Assembly (NCBI RefSeq): GCF_002551245.1
Contig: NZ_NTGZ01000039.1
Location: forward strand, 1-40,136
Length of the DNA stretch: 40,136 bases
Direction of reading: 5' to 3'
DNA from: Streptomyces sp. rh34
Lineage (GTDB): Bacteria; Actinomycetota; Actinomycetes; Streptomycetales; Streptomycetaceae
In this document: positions 31,043 through 40,136 of the stretch, in pieces
Position numbering within the stretch: position 1 is the stretch's first letter
How the letters are laid out: each line of letters begins with the position of its first letter
Position numbers and translations under genes: made by a program
The notes under the pieces: model-generated
What the model was told of the DNA's origin: nothing
The model's input: only the letters and a program-made list of their open reading frames with translations
Databases searched by the model: none

Positions 31043-32278
31043 TCAGGAGACCGGCCGGGAGTCCGTCCAGACCGATTCGAACTCCTCGCGGTACGTCTCG
31101 AAGAGGCCGTGCTCGCTGTCCTGCCCCGCCCGCACCACCGTGCGCCGGCCCCCGCCGCGCAGCACCAGCACGGGCGCCTCCATGCCCCGGGCCCGCCGCA
31201 GATAGGGCTGGACGACGCCCACGGCGTCCGGGCCGTCGCCGTCCACCAGATAGGCGGTGAAGCGCGGGGTCTCGTCGAAGACCTGGATCTCGAACGCGCC
31301 CGGGTCGCGGAGCTTGGAGCGCACCCGGCGCATGTGCAGGATGTTCATCTCCACCGAGCGGCTCAGCTCGCCCTTCTTGAGGCCGAGTTCCCGCTCCCGG
31401 CGGCGCACCGCGCTGCTGGCCGGATTGATGAACAGCAGCCGGACCCGGCAGCCCGTTTCGGCGAGCCGGACGAGCCGGCGGCCGGAGAAGTTCTGCACGA
31501 GCAGGTTGAGGCCTATCCCGATGGCGTCGAGCCGCCGCGCCCCGCCGAACAGGTCCTCGGCGGGCAGCTGGCGCTGGAGCCGGACCCGGTCGGGGTGGAC
31601 GGAGACCACGTCCGCGTACCGGTCGCCGACCAGCTCCTCCACCGCGTCCACCGGCAGCCGGTCCGCCGAGGGAACTCCCGCCCCGCTGCCGAGGATGTCC
31701 AGGAGCCGGGCGGAGGCGCGTTCCGCCTGGGCGAGGACCGCCTCGTTCAGCGCACGGTTGCGGGAGACGACGTTGCGCGCGACCTCCAGCTCGTCCAGGG
31801 CCAGCTCGACGTCGCGCCGGTCGTCGAAGTACGGCTCGAAACAGGGCCAGTGCTGGACCATCAGCTCCCGCAGCTGCGGCAGCGTCAGGAAGCTGAGGAC
31901 GTTGTCGTCGGCCGGGTCCAGCAGATAGCCCTTGCGGCGCGAGACCTCCCGTACGGCGACGGCGCGCTGCACCCACTCCTGCCCGGCCGGTCCGGCGGCG
32001 GCCACCACCCACTCCTCGCCGTGCACCGGCTCGTAGATCGGCCGGAGCACCGCGGCGACGACGGCCCGCAGGCGCTGTTCGACCAGATTCAGCCAGATAT
32101 AGGCGCGTCCGGCCCGCTGGGCCCGCGTGCGCACCTCGTTCCAGGCCTCCGAGCCCCAGTCCAGCTCGGCGCCGATCTCCACGGGCTGCGCGAGGGACAC
32201 CGCCCCGGGCGGGGCATCGGTCGATTCCCCCTCGTGACCTGCGTCACCTGGGGGCAGCTCGAACCCTCCCGAGCTCAC
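31043..32278 (-). CDS. SAV2148-type HEPN-domain protein
   Basis: A 411-residue protein matching the Streptomyces SAV2148 family. The N-terminal 35 residues are disordered-looking; the HEPN-like helical domain (about 40-190) includes AYIWLNLVEQRLRAVVAAVL and LDELEVARNVVSRNRALNEA. The canonical HEPN motif R-N-x3-H reads R168-N169-VVS-R173, so the His is replaced by Arg; a separate R137-x5-H143 is present. The C-terminal half (VRLLFINPASSAVRRRERELG...FEIQVFDETPRFTAYLVD) resembles the PLD-like, catalytically empty DUF5919-type domains of Streptomyces regulators. HEPN proteins often cleave or bind RNA; activity here is doubtful. The GTG at 32278 is chosen; upstream GTG 32296 or TTG 32308 would extend it. 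Confidence 0.8.
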   Translation of the reverse strand: MSSGGFELPPGDAGHEGESTDAPPGAVSLAQPVEIGAELDWGSEAWNEVRTRAQRAGRAYIWLNLVEQRLRAVVAAVLRPIYEPVHGEEWVVAAAGPAGQEWVQRAVAVREVSRRKGYLLDPADDNVLSFLTLPQLRELMVQHWPCFEPYFDDRRDVELALDELEVARNVVSRNRALNEAVLAQAERASARLLDILGSGAGVPSADRLPVDAVEELVGDRYADVVSVHPDRVRLQRQLPAEDLFGGARRLDAIGIGLNLLVQNFSGRRLVRLAETGCRVRLLFINPASSAVRRRERELGLKKGELSRSVEMNILHMRRVRSKLRDPGAFEIQVFDETPRFTAYLVDGDGPDAVGVVQPYLRRARGMEAPVLVLRGGGRRTVVRAGQDSEHGLFETYREEFESVWTDSRPVS

Positions 32279-32533
32279 CCGCGTACCGCCTTCCACTCCC
32301 CCACCCAACGATCAAGGAAGGGTACTCCGGGAGCACGATCCGACGCAGCCCGATGCGCAGGCGACTTTCTCAACTCCCCTGCGGGTCCGGCTTGTTCCTT
32401 GCGGCGAGATCGGGTGGAGTGAGCGGATTCATAGTGATTGGACCCCCTGCCCCCGGGCGGGAACCGGACGCCCGCCGGGTGACGGGGTCCGCAAGCACGT
32501 CCGGGGCGGCACTGGAGTGTCCGAAGTTGACCG

Positions 32534-32551
32534 GTCCGGCCCGGGCCGGAC
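32534..32551. promoter_or_regulatory. 18-bp GC-only perfect palindrome upstream of glgX
   Basis: GTCCGGCCCGGGCCGGAC lies 122 bp before the glgX start. The gap 32279-32672 otherwise holds a weak CATAGT hexamer (32430), a 6-bp hairpin CGGGCG/CGCCCG near 32455-32475, and no gene. Confidence 0.45.
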
Positions 32552-32672
32552 GACGGGACCCGGCCGCACCGGGCGACATCCTAGGTGAGCGCCTCGTTTT
32601 CGGGGAAGATTCGGGAAATACCGGGCCGAGGAAGGCCACCGCACCCGGATCAGAAGTGGAAGAGTCTTCATC

Positions 32673-34802
<2,130 letters not shown>

Positions 34803-34884
34803 GGGGTGGCCGGGGAGACGCACGGGGGGTGAGTGTTCCGTCCGGGGTGACACGGATCGCCCCGGGCGGGGTACGTAGCAGTCC

Positions 34885-37260
34885 ATGACGCCCACCGCAA
34901 CGTACCGGCTTCAGCTCCAGCCCGACTTCCCGTTCGCCGCCGCCGAGAAGGCCGTGCCGTACCTCGCCGCGCTCGGCGTCTCGCACCTCCACCTGTCGCC
35001 CGTCCTGGAGGCGGTCCCCGGCTCCCCGCACGGTTACGACGTGGTCGACCACAGCCGGGTCCGGGCGGAGCTGGGCGGCGAGGAGGGGCTGCGCTCGCTC
35101 GCCTCGGCCGCCCGGGAGCACGGGCTCGGCCTGGTCCTGGACATCGTGCCCAACCACATGGCGGCCTCGCCCCGGCACAACCGGCGGCTGTGGGACGTGC
35201 TGCGCGAGGGCCCGTCCTCCCCGTACGCACACTGGTTCGACATCGACTGGGCGGCGGGCGGGAACCAGGTGCTGCTGCCGGTGCTCGCCGGGCCGCTCGG
35301 CGGGGAGCTGGAGCGCCTCTCGGTGGACGGGGAGGTGCTGCGCTACGGCGAGCTGGAGTTCCCCTTGCGCCCCGGGACCGCGGACCTTCCGCTGCCGGAG
35401 CTGCTGGACGCCCAGCACTACCGGCTCGGCTGGTGGCGCCTGGCCCGCACCGAGCTGAACTACCGGCGGTTCTTCACCGTATCGGAGCTGATCGGGGTCC
35501 GCGTCGAACACCCGGAGGTCTTCGACGCCACCCACGCCAAGGTCCTCGAACTGCTCCGTGACGGGGTGCTGGACGGGCTGCGCGTCGACCATCCCGACGG
35601 CCTCGCCGCGCCCGCCGCCTATCTGGAGCGGCTGAACAGGGCCACCGGTGGCCGCTGGACGGTGGTGGAGAAGATCCTCACCGGCGACGAGCGGCTCCCG
35701 GCGGACTGGGCGGTCGCCGGCACCACCGGGTACGACGCGCTGCACCGGATCGACGGGCTGTTCACCGACCCGTCCGGCGCGGCGGAGCTGCTCGGCCGCT
35801 ACCGGGAGTTCGCGGGCCCGCCCGACGACCGGGGCGGCGACTGGACGGCGACGGTGCGCCGGGCCGCGTACCGGGTGGCGACGCATGAGCTGGCCGCCGA
35901 GACCGCGTGGCTGACCCGGCTCGCGGCCGGGATCTGCGGCCGGGACCCCGCGCTGCGCGACCACGCGCCCTGGGCGCTGCGGACGGCGGTCCGGGAGCTG
36001 CTGGTGCGGATCCCGGTCTACCGCCCGTACGTCACGGCGGGCGCACCTTTGACGCGGGCCGCCGAGGAGACGCTGACCGACGAGGCGGTACGGGACGCGA
36101 AGGCGGTGTTCTCCGTGCCGGAGGAGGCGACGGCCGTGGACGTCGTACGGGATCTGGCGCTCGGGCGGCTCGGCGACGGGGCGGAACAGGCGGCGTTCTG
36201 CGCCCGGTTCGCGCAGACCGCGTCGGCACTGCACGCCAAGTCGGTGGAGGACACGGCGTTCTACCGCTACGTCCCGCTGCTCTCGGCCACCGAGGTGGGC
36301 GGGGACCCGGGGCGGCCCGCGGTGTCGCCGGAGCAGTTCCACGCCTTCGCGTCCCGGATCGCCCGCGACTGGCCCGCCACCGGCACGGTCCTGACGACGC
36401 ACGACACCAAGCGCAGCGCGGACGTGCGGGCCCGGATCGCGGTGCTGTCCCAGTGTCCGGAGCGGTGGGCGGCGCTGGTGGCGGAGCTGACGGCGGCGAC
36501 CGGCGTGGCGGCCCCGGATCCGCAACTGGCCTGGGTGGCCTGGCAGTCGGCGTACGGCTGCGCTGAGCTGCCGGCCGACGAGCTGTCCGCGCGGCTGGAG
36601 CCGGCGCTGCTCAAGGCGGTGCGGGAGGCGGGCCTGTTCACCAGCTGGACGGAGCCGGACCCGGTGTACGAGCGGGCGGTGACGGACTTCGTCGCCGCCG
36701 GCCCGGGCAGCGGGCCGCGCGCGGCCGGGACGCCGATCGCCGAGTTCGCGGACGCGCTCGCCCCGCATGTGCGGGCCCAGGTGCTGGGGGCGGCGCTGGT
36801 GCAGCTGACGATGCCGGGGGTGCCGGATCTCTACCAGGGCACGGAGAGCGAGTACCTGGCCCTGGTCGACCCGGACAACCGGCGGCCGTTCCGGCGGCCG
36901 GAGTTCCCGGACGAGAAGCAGGCGCTGACGGCGGCCGCGCTCCGGCTGCGGCGGGAACTTCCGGATGTGTTCGGGGAGTCGGGGACGTACGCGCCGCTGA
37001 CGGCCCGGGGCCCGTCCGCCGCTCATCTCCTGTCCTTCTGCCGGTCGGGCGAGGTGGTCACGGCGGTGACCCGGCTGTCGCTGCGGCTGGCCGAGGGCGG
37101 GGGCTGGCGGGACACGGTGCTGGAACTGCCGGACGGGGGCCCCTGGCGGGACCTGCTGTCGGCGTCGCCGGGCCGGGAGTTCACGGGCGGCGTGGTGGCG
37201 GCGGCCGAGCTGTTCGCCGAGCGGCCGGTGGCGCTGCTGCGGCGGCGGGTGCGGGACTGA
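34885..37260 (+). CDS. treY: Malto-oligosyltrehalose synthase
   Basis: A 791-residue GH13 enzyme that rearranges the reducing-end alpha-1,4 bond of maltodextrins to an alpha,alpha-1,1 trehalosyl end. The start TATYRLQLQPDFPF and HLHLSPVLEAVPGSPHGYDVVDH are TreY signatures. Catalytic residues are D235 (RVDHPDGL), E262 (VVEKIL) and D507 (TTHDTKRS). LDIVPNHMA and the late GVPDLYQGTESEYLALVDPDNRRP complete the family pattern. The pathway's next enzyme, TreZ, is not in the window: the downstream gene is a minus-strand P450-like protein behind a strong terminator. No clear ribosome site precedes the ATG. Confidence 0.95.
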   Translation: MTPTATYRLQLQPDFPFAAAEKAVPYLAALGVSHLHLSPVLEAVPGSPHGYDVVDHSRVRAELGGEEGLRSLASAAREHGLGLVLDIVPNHMAASPRHNRRLWDVLREGPSSPYAHWFDIDWAAGGNQVLLPVLAGPLGGELERLSVDGEVLRYGELEFPLRPGTADLPLPELLDAQHYRLGWWRLARTELNYRRFFTVSELIGVRVEHPEVFDATHAKVLELLRDGVLDGLRVDHPDGLAAPAAYLERLNRATGGRWTVVEKILTGDERLPADWAVAGTTGYDALHRIDGLFTDPSGAAELLGRYREFAGPPDDRGGDWTATVRRAAYRVATHELAAETAWLTRLAAGICGRDPALRDHAPWALRTAVRELLVRIPVYRPYVTAGAPLTRAAEETLTDEAVRDAKAVFSVPEEATAVDVVRDLALGRLGDGAEQAAFCARFAQTASALHAKSVEDTAFYRYVPLLSATEVGGDPGRPAVSPEQFHAFASRIARDWPATGTVLTTHDTKRSADVRARIAVLSQCPERWAALVAELTAATGVAAPDPQLAWVAWQSAYGCAELPADELSARLEPALLKAVREAGLFTSWTEPDPVYERAVTDFVAAGPGSGPRAAGTPIAEFADALAPHVRAQVLGAALVQLTMPGVPDLYQGTESEYLALVDPDNRRPFRRPEFPDEKQALTAAALRLRRELPDVFGESGTYAPLTARGPSAAHLLSFCRSGEVVTAVTRLSLRLAEGGGWRDTVLELPDGGPWRDLLSASPGREFTGGVVAAAELFAERPVALLRRRVRD

Positions 37261-37266
37261 CGGCCC

Positions 37267-37317
37267 CCGGCCGTACCGACCGTCCTCGGCAGGTGTCCGG
37301 ACGGTCGGTACGGCCGG
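37267..37317. terminator. Very strong bidirectional terminator, 19-bp perfect stem
   Basis: The arm 37267-37285 (CCGGCCGTACCGACCGTCC) is perfectly complementary to 37299-37317, with a 13-nt loop. It lies 7 bp after the treY stop, between convergent genes. Confidence 0.85.
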
Positions 37318-37396
37318 AGGCCGTGACGGGCGCTCCCTCGGAGGGTGCCCCGGACGGGTCGGTACGGGCGGGTGTGCGGGGCGGCTGCGCGGACGC

Positions 37397-38425
37397 TCAG
37401 GACGTGCGTACGAGGAGGGCTCGCGGGCCTCGGGTGAGCAGGCCGCCCGCCGCCGGGCGGAAGCCGTCGGCCCAGCGGATGCCGGGCATCGCCGTCACCA
37501 GGGCGCGCAGGCCGTGTTCGGCCTCCAGACCGCCGATGAGGGCCGCGGGGCAGCCGGCCGGACCGATGAGCAGCGGGTCGGCGTCGGCGCGCAGCGGGTC
37601 GAAGCGGTCGGGCGCGCCGAACCGGGCCGGGTCGCGGCCCGCCGCGCCGATGAGGCAGGCGACGGGCGCGTCGGCGGGGAGTGTGCCGCCGCTGACGGCC
37701 ACCTCGGTACGGGTGCGGCGCAGCACGATCTGGACGGGCGGATCGCGGCGCAGGGTCTCCGCCCAGGCCCGCCCGAGCAGCGTCCCGGCCCCTTGCCCTT
37801 CGCCGGCCGTGGCGGCGGCCAGCAGGTCGGGGTCGTCGAGCATGTTGGCGAGGAACGAGGCGAGGGCGTGCTCGCGGAGCGCGGTCGCCCCGGCGCAGTC
37901 ACCGCCTCCCCCGCCGGCCCGCCGGTGGAGGGCGCCCCGGGGCAGGGTGCTCAGGTCCGGGTAGGAGAGACCGGCCACCGCGGCGGCGGCGCCGGCGGGC
38001 AGCCAGCGGCAGAAGTCGGCGACCAGGTCCGCGCGGTCGCGCCCGGCGATCCGACGGGCCAGGACATACGCGGTCCGCTCGACGGCGGGTTCGGCGGTGC
38101 GGTGCGGCACGGCCGGCGGGACACAGACCAGGCTGCCCCGGCAGAGGCCGAGCGGCACGGGGGCCCGGCCGCGCGGGGCCCCGTCGTGCGGGTAGCCGGT
38201 GAACCGGGGGTCGGTGAGAGCCAGGGCCACGTCCGCGTACCGGCTGAGCAGCCAGGCGCCGAGGCCCGGGTCGTAGCCGAGGGGATAGTCGGTGCGCAGC
38301 AGGCGGTAGAGGCGCAGCCGGTACGGATCGGTCGTGGCCCCCGGCGCCAGCAGGCCCGGCTGCCCGCCCGCGAGCCGGTGCGGTCGGCGGGCGGCGGGCA
38401 GCGCGTCGGGGCGGTCGACCGGCAT
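37397..38425 (-). CDS. Aberrant cytochrome P450-like protein
   Basis: A 342-residue protein, shorter than the usual 400 or so for bacterial P450s. P450 features: DPYRLRLYRLLRTDYPLGYDP near the N-terminus, YADVALALTDPRFT, the ExxR pair E223-R226 (ETLRRDPPVQ), ADAPVACLIGAAGRDPARFGAPDRFDP, and a Cys at the heme position (C292) followed by GLEAEHGLRALV. Departures: the Cys loop reads LLIGPAGC instead of FGxGxHxC, and the I-helix region (HALASFLANMLDDPDLL) has no A-G-x-x-T oxygen-activation motif. A Gly/Cys-rich insert (RRAGGGGGDCAGA) precedes it. It may bind heme weakly or be a non-oxygenase relative. GGGGG lies before the ATG at 38425. It lies downstream of the LysR gene on the same strand with 166 bp between, which shows nothing notable. 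Confidence 0.7.
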   Translation of the reverse strand: MPVDRPDALPAARRPHRLAGGQPGLLAPGATTDPYRLRLYRLLRTDYPLGYDPGLGAWLLSRYADVALALTDPRFTGYPHDGAPRGRAPVPLGLCRGSLVCVPPAVPHRTAEPAVERTAYVLARRIAGRDRADLVADFCRWLPAGAAAAVAGLSYPDLSTLPRGALHRRAGGGGGDCAGATALREHALASFLANMLDDPDLLAAATAGEGQGAGTLLGRAWAETLRRDPPVQIVLRRTRTEVAVSGGTLPADAPVACLIGAAGRDPARFGAPDRFDPLRADADPLLIGPAGCPAALIGGLEAEHGLRALVTAMPGIRWADGFRPAAGGLLTRGPRALLVRTS

Positions 38426-38591
38426 GTCGCGCCCCCTGCAGTCGGTGCGCCGTCTGTCGGCGCGCGCCCTCTCAGCGGACCACCGTCGGGGGCGCACCGC
38501 AGTCGGCGTACGGCCGTTCGGGTGAGAGCGCGGGCGGGGCTGGGGCCGGTCGTCAGACTCCCGTCGTCGCCCGGAGGGCGGCCCTGCGGGG

Positions 38592-39536
38592 TCAGCGCGT
38601 GCATGGCGCCGCGGGGCAGGCGGGAGTCGGACGACCGGCCCCAGGGGGGCGGATCCCGGCGGTGGGCAGGGAGCCGAGCAGTTCCGTGAAGGCCGCCGCC
38701 GCCCCGGTCAGCGCCACCCTGGAGAAGACGCCCATGGGACGCAGCCAGGGCGGGTCGACGCCGAGCACGGCGCAGTCCTCGCCGATCGCGCTGCGGACGA
38801 GGTGGGCGGAGGCCGTGGACACACCGACGCCGGCCGCCGCCATCCGGACCGCTGTCGAGGTGTGCTCGGTCCACACCGCCGTACGGGGCGCGAAGCCCGC
38901 CGCCTCGCAGACCCCTTCCAGGAAGGGTCGGCCCTCGATGACCGGTTCCATGGCGCACCGCACCCAGAACCGGTCGGCGAGCTCGTGGAGACCGACCGAG
39001 GAACGTCCGGCCAGCGGGTCGTCGAACGGGACGACGAGGACGATCTCCTCCTCCCCCACCGGGACGACCGGTCCGGTCCAGCGCGTCGGCAGCGGCCCGA
39101 CGGCCAGGTCGGCGATGCCGCGCTCCACCTGGTCCTCCAGGGCGTCGGTACTCGCGTACTCGTGAAGGACGAGGCTCACACCCGGGTGGGCGCGCCGCCA
39201 GTGGGCGAAGACGTCGGGGAGGACGCCGACGGCCACCGAGTGCACAGTGGCGATGTGCAGTTCGCCGCCCTCCGCCCCGGCGGCGGCGCGGGCGGCGCGG
39301 CGGGCCTGGGCGGCGCTGCGGACGGATCGTTCGGCGTGCGGCAGGAAGGCCCGGCCCATCGGGGTCAGCAGGACGCCGCGCGGCAGCCGTTCCAGCAGCT
39401 CGCCCCCGACAGTCCTCTCCAGCGCCTTGATCTGGTGGGAGAGGGCGGGCTGGGTGACGTGGAGCCGTTCGGCGGCGCGGGTGAACGAGGACTCCTCGAC
39501 CACCGCGACGAAATACTCCATCTGACGCAGGCTCAT
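38592..39536 (-). CDS. LysR-family transcriptional regulator
   Basis: A 314-residue LysR regulator. The N-terminal winged helix-turn-helix is MSLRQMEYFVAVVEESSFTR with RLHVTQPALSHQIKALE. The effector-binding domain starts ELHIATVHSVAVGVLPDVFAHW and continues in the two-lobe pattern (DLAVGPLPTRW, AAGVGVSTASAHLV). GGAGG lies 7 nt before the ATG at 39536. It is divergent from the flavoprotein gene with 112 bp between starts, where a T-N11-A box is found, the classic arrangement for LysR control of the divergent gene and of itself. The inducer is unknown. Confidence 0.93.
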   Translation of the reverse strand: MSLRQMEYFVAVVEESSFTRAAERLHVTQPALSHQIKALERTVGGELLERLPRGVLLTPMGRAFLPHAERSVRSAAQARRAARAAAGAEGGELHIATVHSVAVGVLPDVFAHWRRAHPGVSLVLHEYASTDALEDQVERGIADLAVGPLPTRWTGPVVPVGEEEIVLVVPFDDPLAGRSSVGLHELADRFWVRCAMEPVIEGRPFLEGVCEAAGFAPRTAVWTEHTSTAVRMAAAGVGVSTASAHLVRSAIGEDCAVLGVDPPWLRPMGVFSRVALTGAAAAFTELLGSLPTAGIRPPGAGRPTPACPAAPCTR

Positions 39537-39574
39537 CCACCGCACCTCCCGCAGGGCTTCACGCACCGCGTCCC

Positions 39575-39589
39575 ATGAACGTTGTGCAT
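39575..39589. promoter_or_regulatory. LysR-type T-N11-A box
   Basis: ATGAAC-GTT-GTGCAT is a near-perfect dyad (one mismatch) matching T-N11-A, located between the divergent LysR and flavoprotein starts. Confidence 0.5.
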
Positions 39590-39648
39590 CGACTCCACAC
39601 GCATTCTGCCTTGGACGCATGACCGGGGCCGGGGTGAGGGTGGGACCC

Positions 39649-40136
39649 ATGACGCTGACGAACGCGGAGAAGATCCACACGAGCGGGAGCACCACGGACG
39701 TACTGGTCATCGGCGGCGGGACCGGCGGCTACTCGACGGCGTTGCGCGCGGCGGCCCTGGGGTTGCGCGTCGTGCTCGCCGAGCGGGACGCGGTCGGCGG
39801 AACCTGTCTGCACCGCGGCTGCATCCCGAGCAAGGCGATGCTGCACGCCGCCGAACTCGTCGACGGCATCGGCGAGGCCCGGGAGCGGTGGGGGGTGAAG
39901 GCGACGCTCGAAGCGGTGGACTGGACCGCCCTGGTGGCGACCCGGGACGACATCGTGGCCCGTAACCACCGCGGGGTCGAGGCACAACTCGCGCGGGCCG
40001 GGGTCACGGTGGTGCGTGGCAGCGCCGAGCTGACGGGCCCGCGCTCCGCCCGGATCGGCGGGTACGGGGAGGTCGTCGCCCGGCGCGGCGTCGTGCTGGC
40101 GACCGGCTCGCGGCCCCGGACGCTGCCGGGTCCGGT
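39649..40136 (+). CDS. Dihydrolipoyl dehydrogenase-family flavoprotein (cut by window edge)
   Basis: The first 162 codons of a class I pyridine nucleotide-disulfide oxidoreductase. The FAD dinucleotide fold is DVLVIGGGTGGYSTALRAA, followed by LAERDAVGGTCLHRGCIPSK with the redox-active disulfide pair C-x4-C. GVVLATGSRPRTLPG ends the visible part. Dihydrolipoyl dehydrogenases usually read GGTCLNxGCIPSK; the His in place of Asn is a small deviation seen in paralogues such as Lpd variants. NAD and dimerisation domains lie beyond the edge. Regulation by the divergent LysR protein is likely, which suggests a specialised rather than the housekeeping Lpd. Confidence 0.85.
   Translation, partial: MTLTNAEKIHTSGSTTDVLVIGGGTGGYSTALRAAALGLRVVLAERDAVGGTCLHRGCIPSKAMLHAAELVDGIGEARERWGVKATLEAVDWTALVATRDDIVARNHRGVEAQLARAGVTVVRGSAELTGPRSARIGGYGEVVARRGVVLATGSRPRTLPGP

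Overview
This is a GC-rich actinobacterial chromosome segment, almost certainly Streptomyces. The evidence is strong third-position GC, GTG starts, ATGA/GTGA stop-start overlaps, a sugar ABC transporter without its own ATPase, a SAV2148-type HEPN protein, and the actinobacterial layout of the sulfate-assimilation operon. It is mostly core-like chromosome: I see no tRNA, rRNA, insertion sequence, prophage or CRISPR array.

Layout. 1-5.6 kb: the start of an AraC-type regulator (cut by the left edge), a BrkB/YihY membrane protein divergent from an AidB-type acyl-CoA dehydrogenase, a GAF-domain regulator with an 18-bp palindrome upstream, and a GNAT acetyltransferase. 5.6-15.3 kb: a sulfur block. 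A 27-residue Cys-containing leader peptide precedes ferredoxin sulfite reductase, a 59-aa zinc-ribbon protein, cysH, cysC, cysD and cysN. After a 276-bp gap come an SsuA-type binding protein, its ATPase and permease, and a sirohydrochlorin-chelatase-like protein. Together these import a sulfur source, activate sulfate, reduce it to sulfide and supply siroheme to the reductase. 15.4-20.6 kb (minus strand): NTF2-like and DUF1697 proteins, a NarL/DesK-type two-component pair, an anchored alpha/beta hydrolase and a secreted subtilase. 21.2-25.7 kb (minus): a macrolide-type glycosyltransferase with a palindromic operator, and a three-gene sugar ABC importer. 25.8-30.1 kb (plus): a phosphotransferase, then the least understood region: a small helical protein, a 443-aa WXG-domain protein with an Ala/Gly repeat domain, a DUF1795/LpqN-like protein, a 170-aa unknown and a DUF4333 lipoprotein. 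30.1-32.3 kb (minus): a DnaQ-type exonuclease and the HEPN protein. 32.7-37.3 kb (plus): glgX and treY, for glycogen/trehalose metabolism. 37.4-40.1 kb: an aberrant P450-like protein and a LysR regulator (minus), divergent from a dihydrolipoamide-dehydrogenase-family flavoprotein cut by the right edge.

The best candidate for something undescribed is 26.8-29.1 kb. There a WXG protein carries a five-copy repeat of about 24 residues and three C-terminal heptads. It sits between a small helical partner candidate and a possible DUF1795-fold chaperone, with no secretion machinery nearby. Second in interest are the sulfur leader peptide with its upstream inverted repeat, and the small zinc-ribbon protein inside the cys operon.

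All calls come from reading sequence and motifs without database searches. Start codons are chosen from Shine-Dalgarno spacing, family knowledge or -10 spacing, and alternatives are given where they matter.
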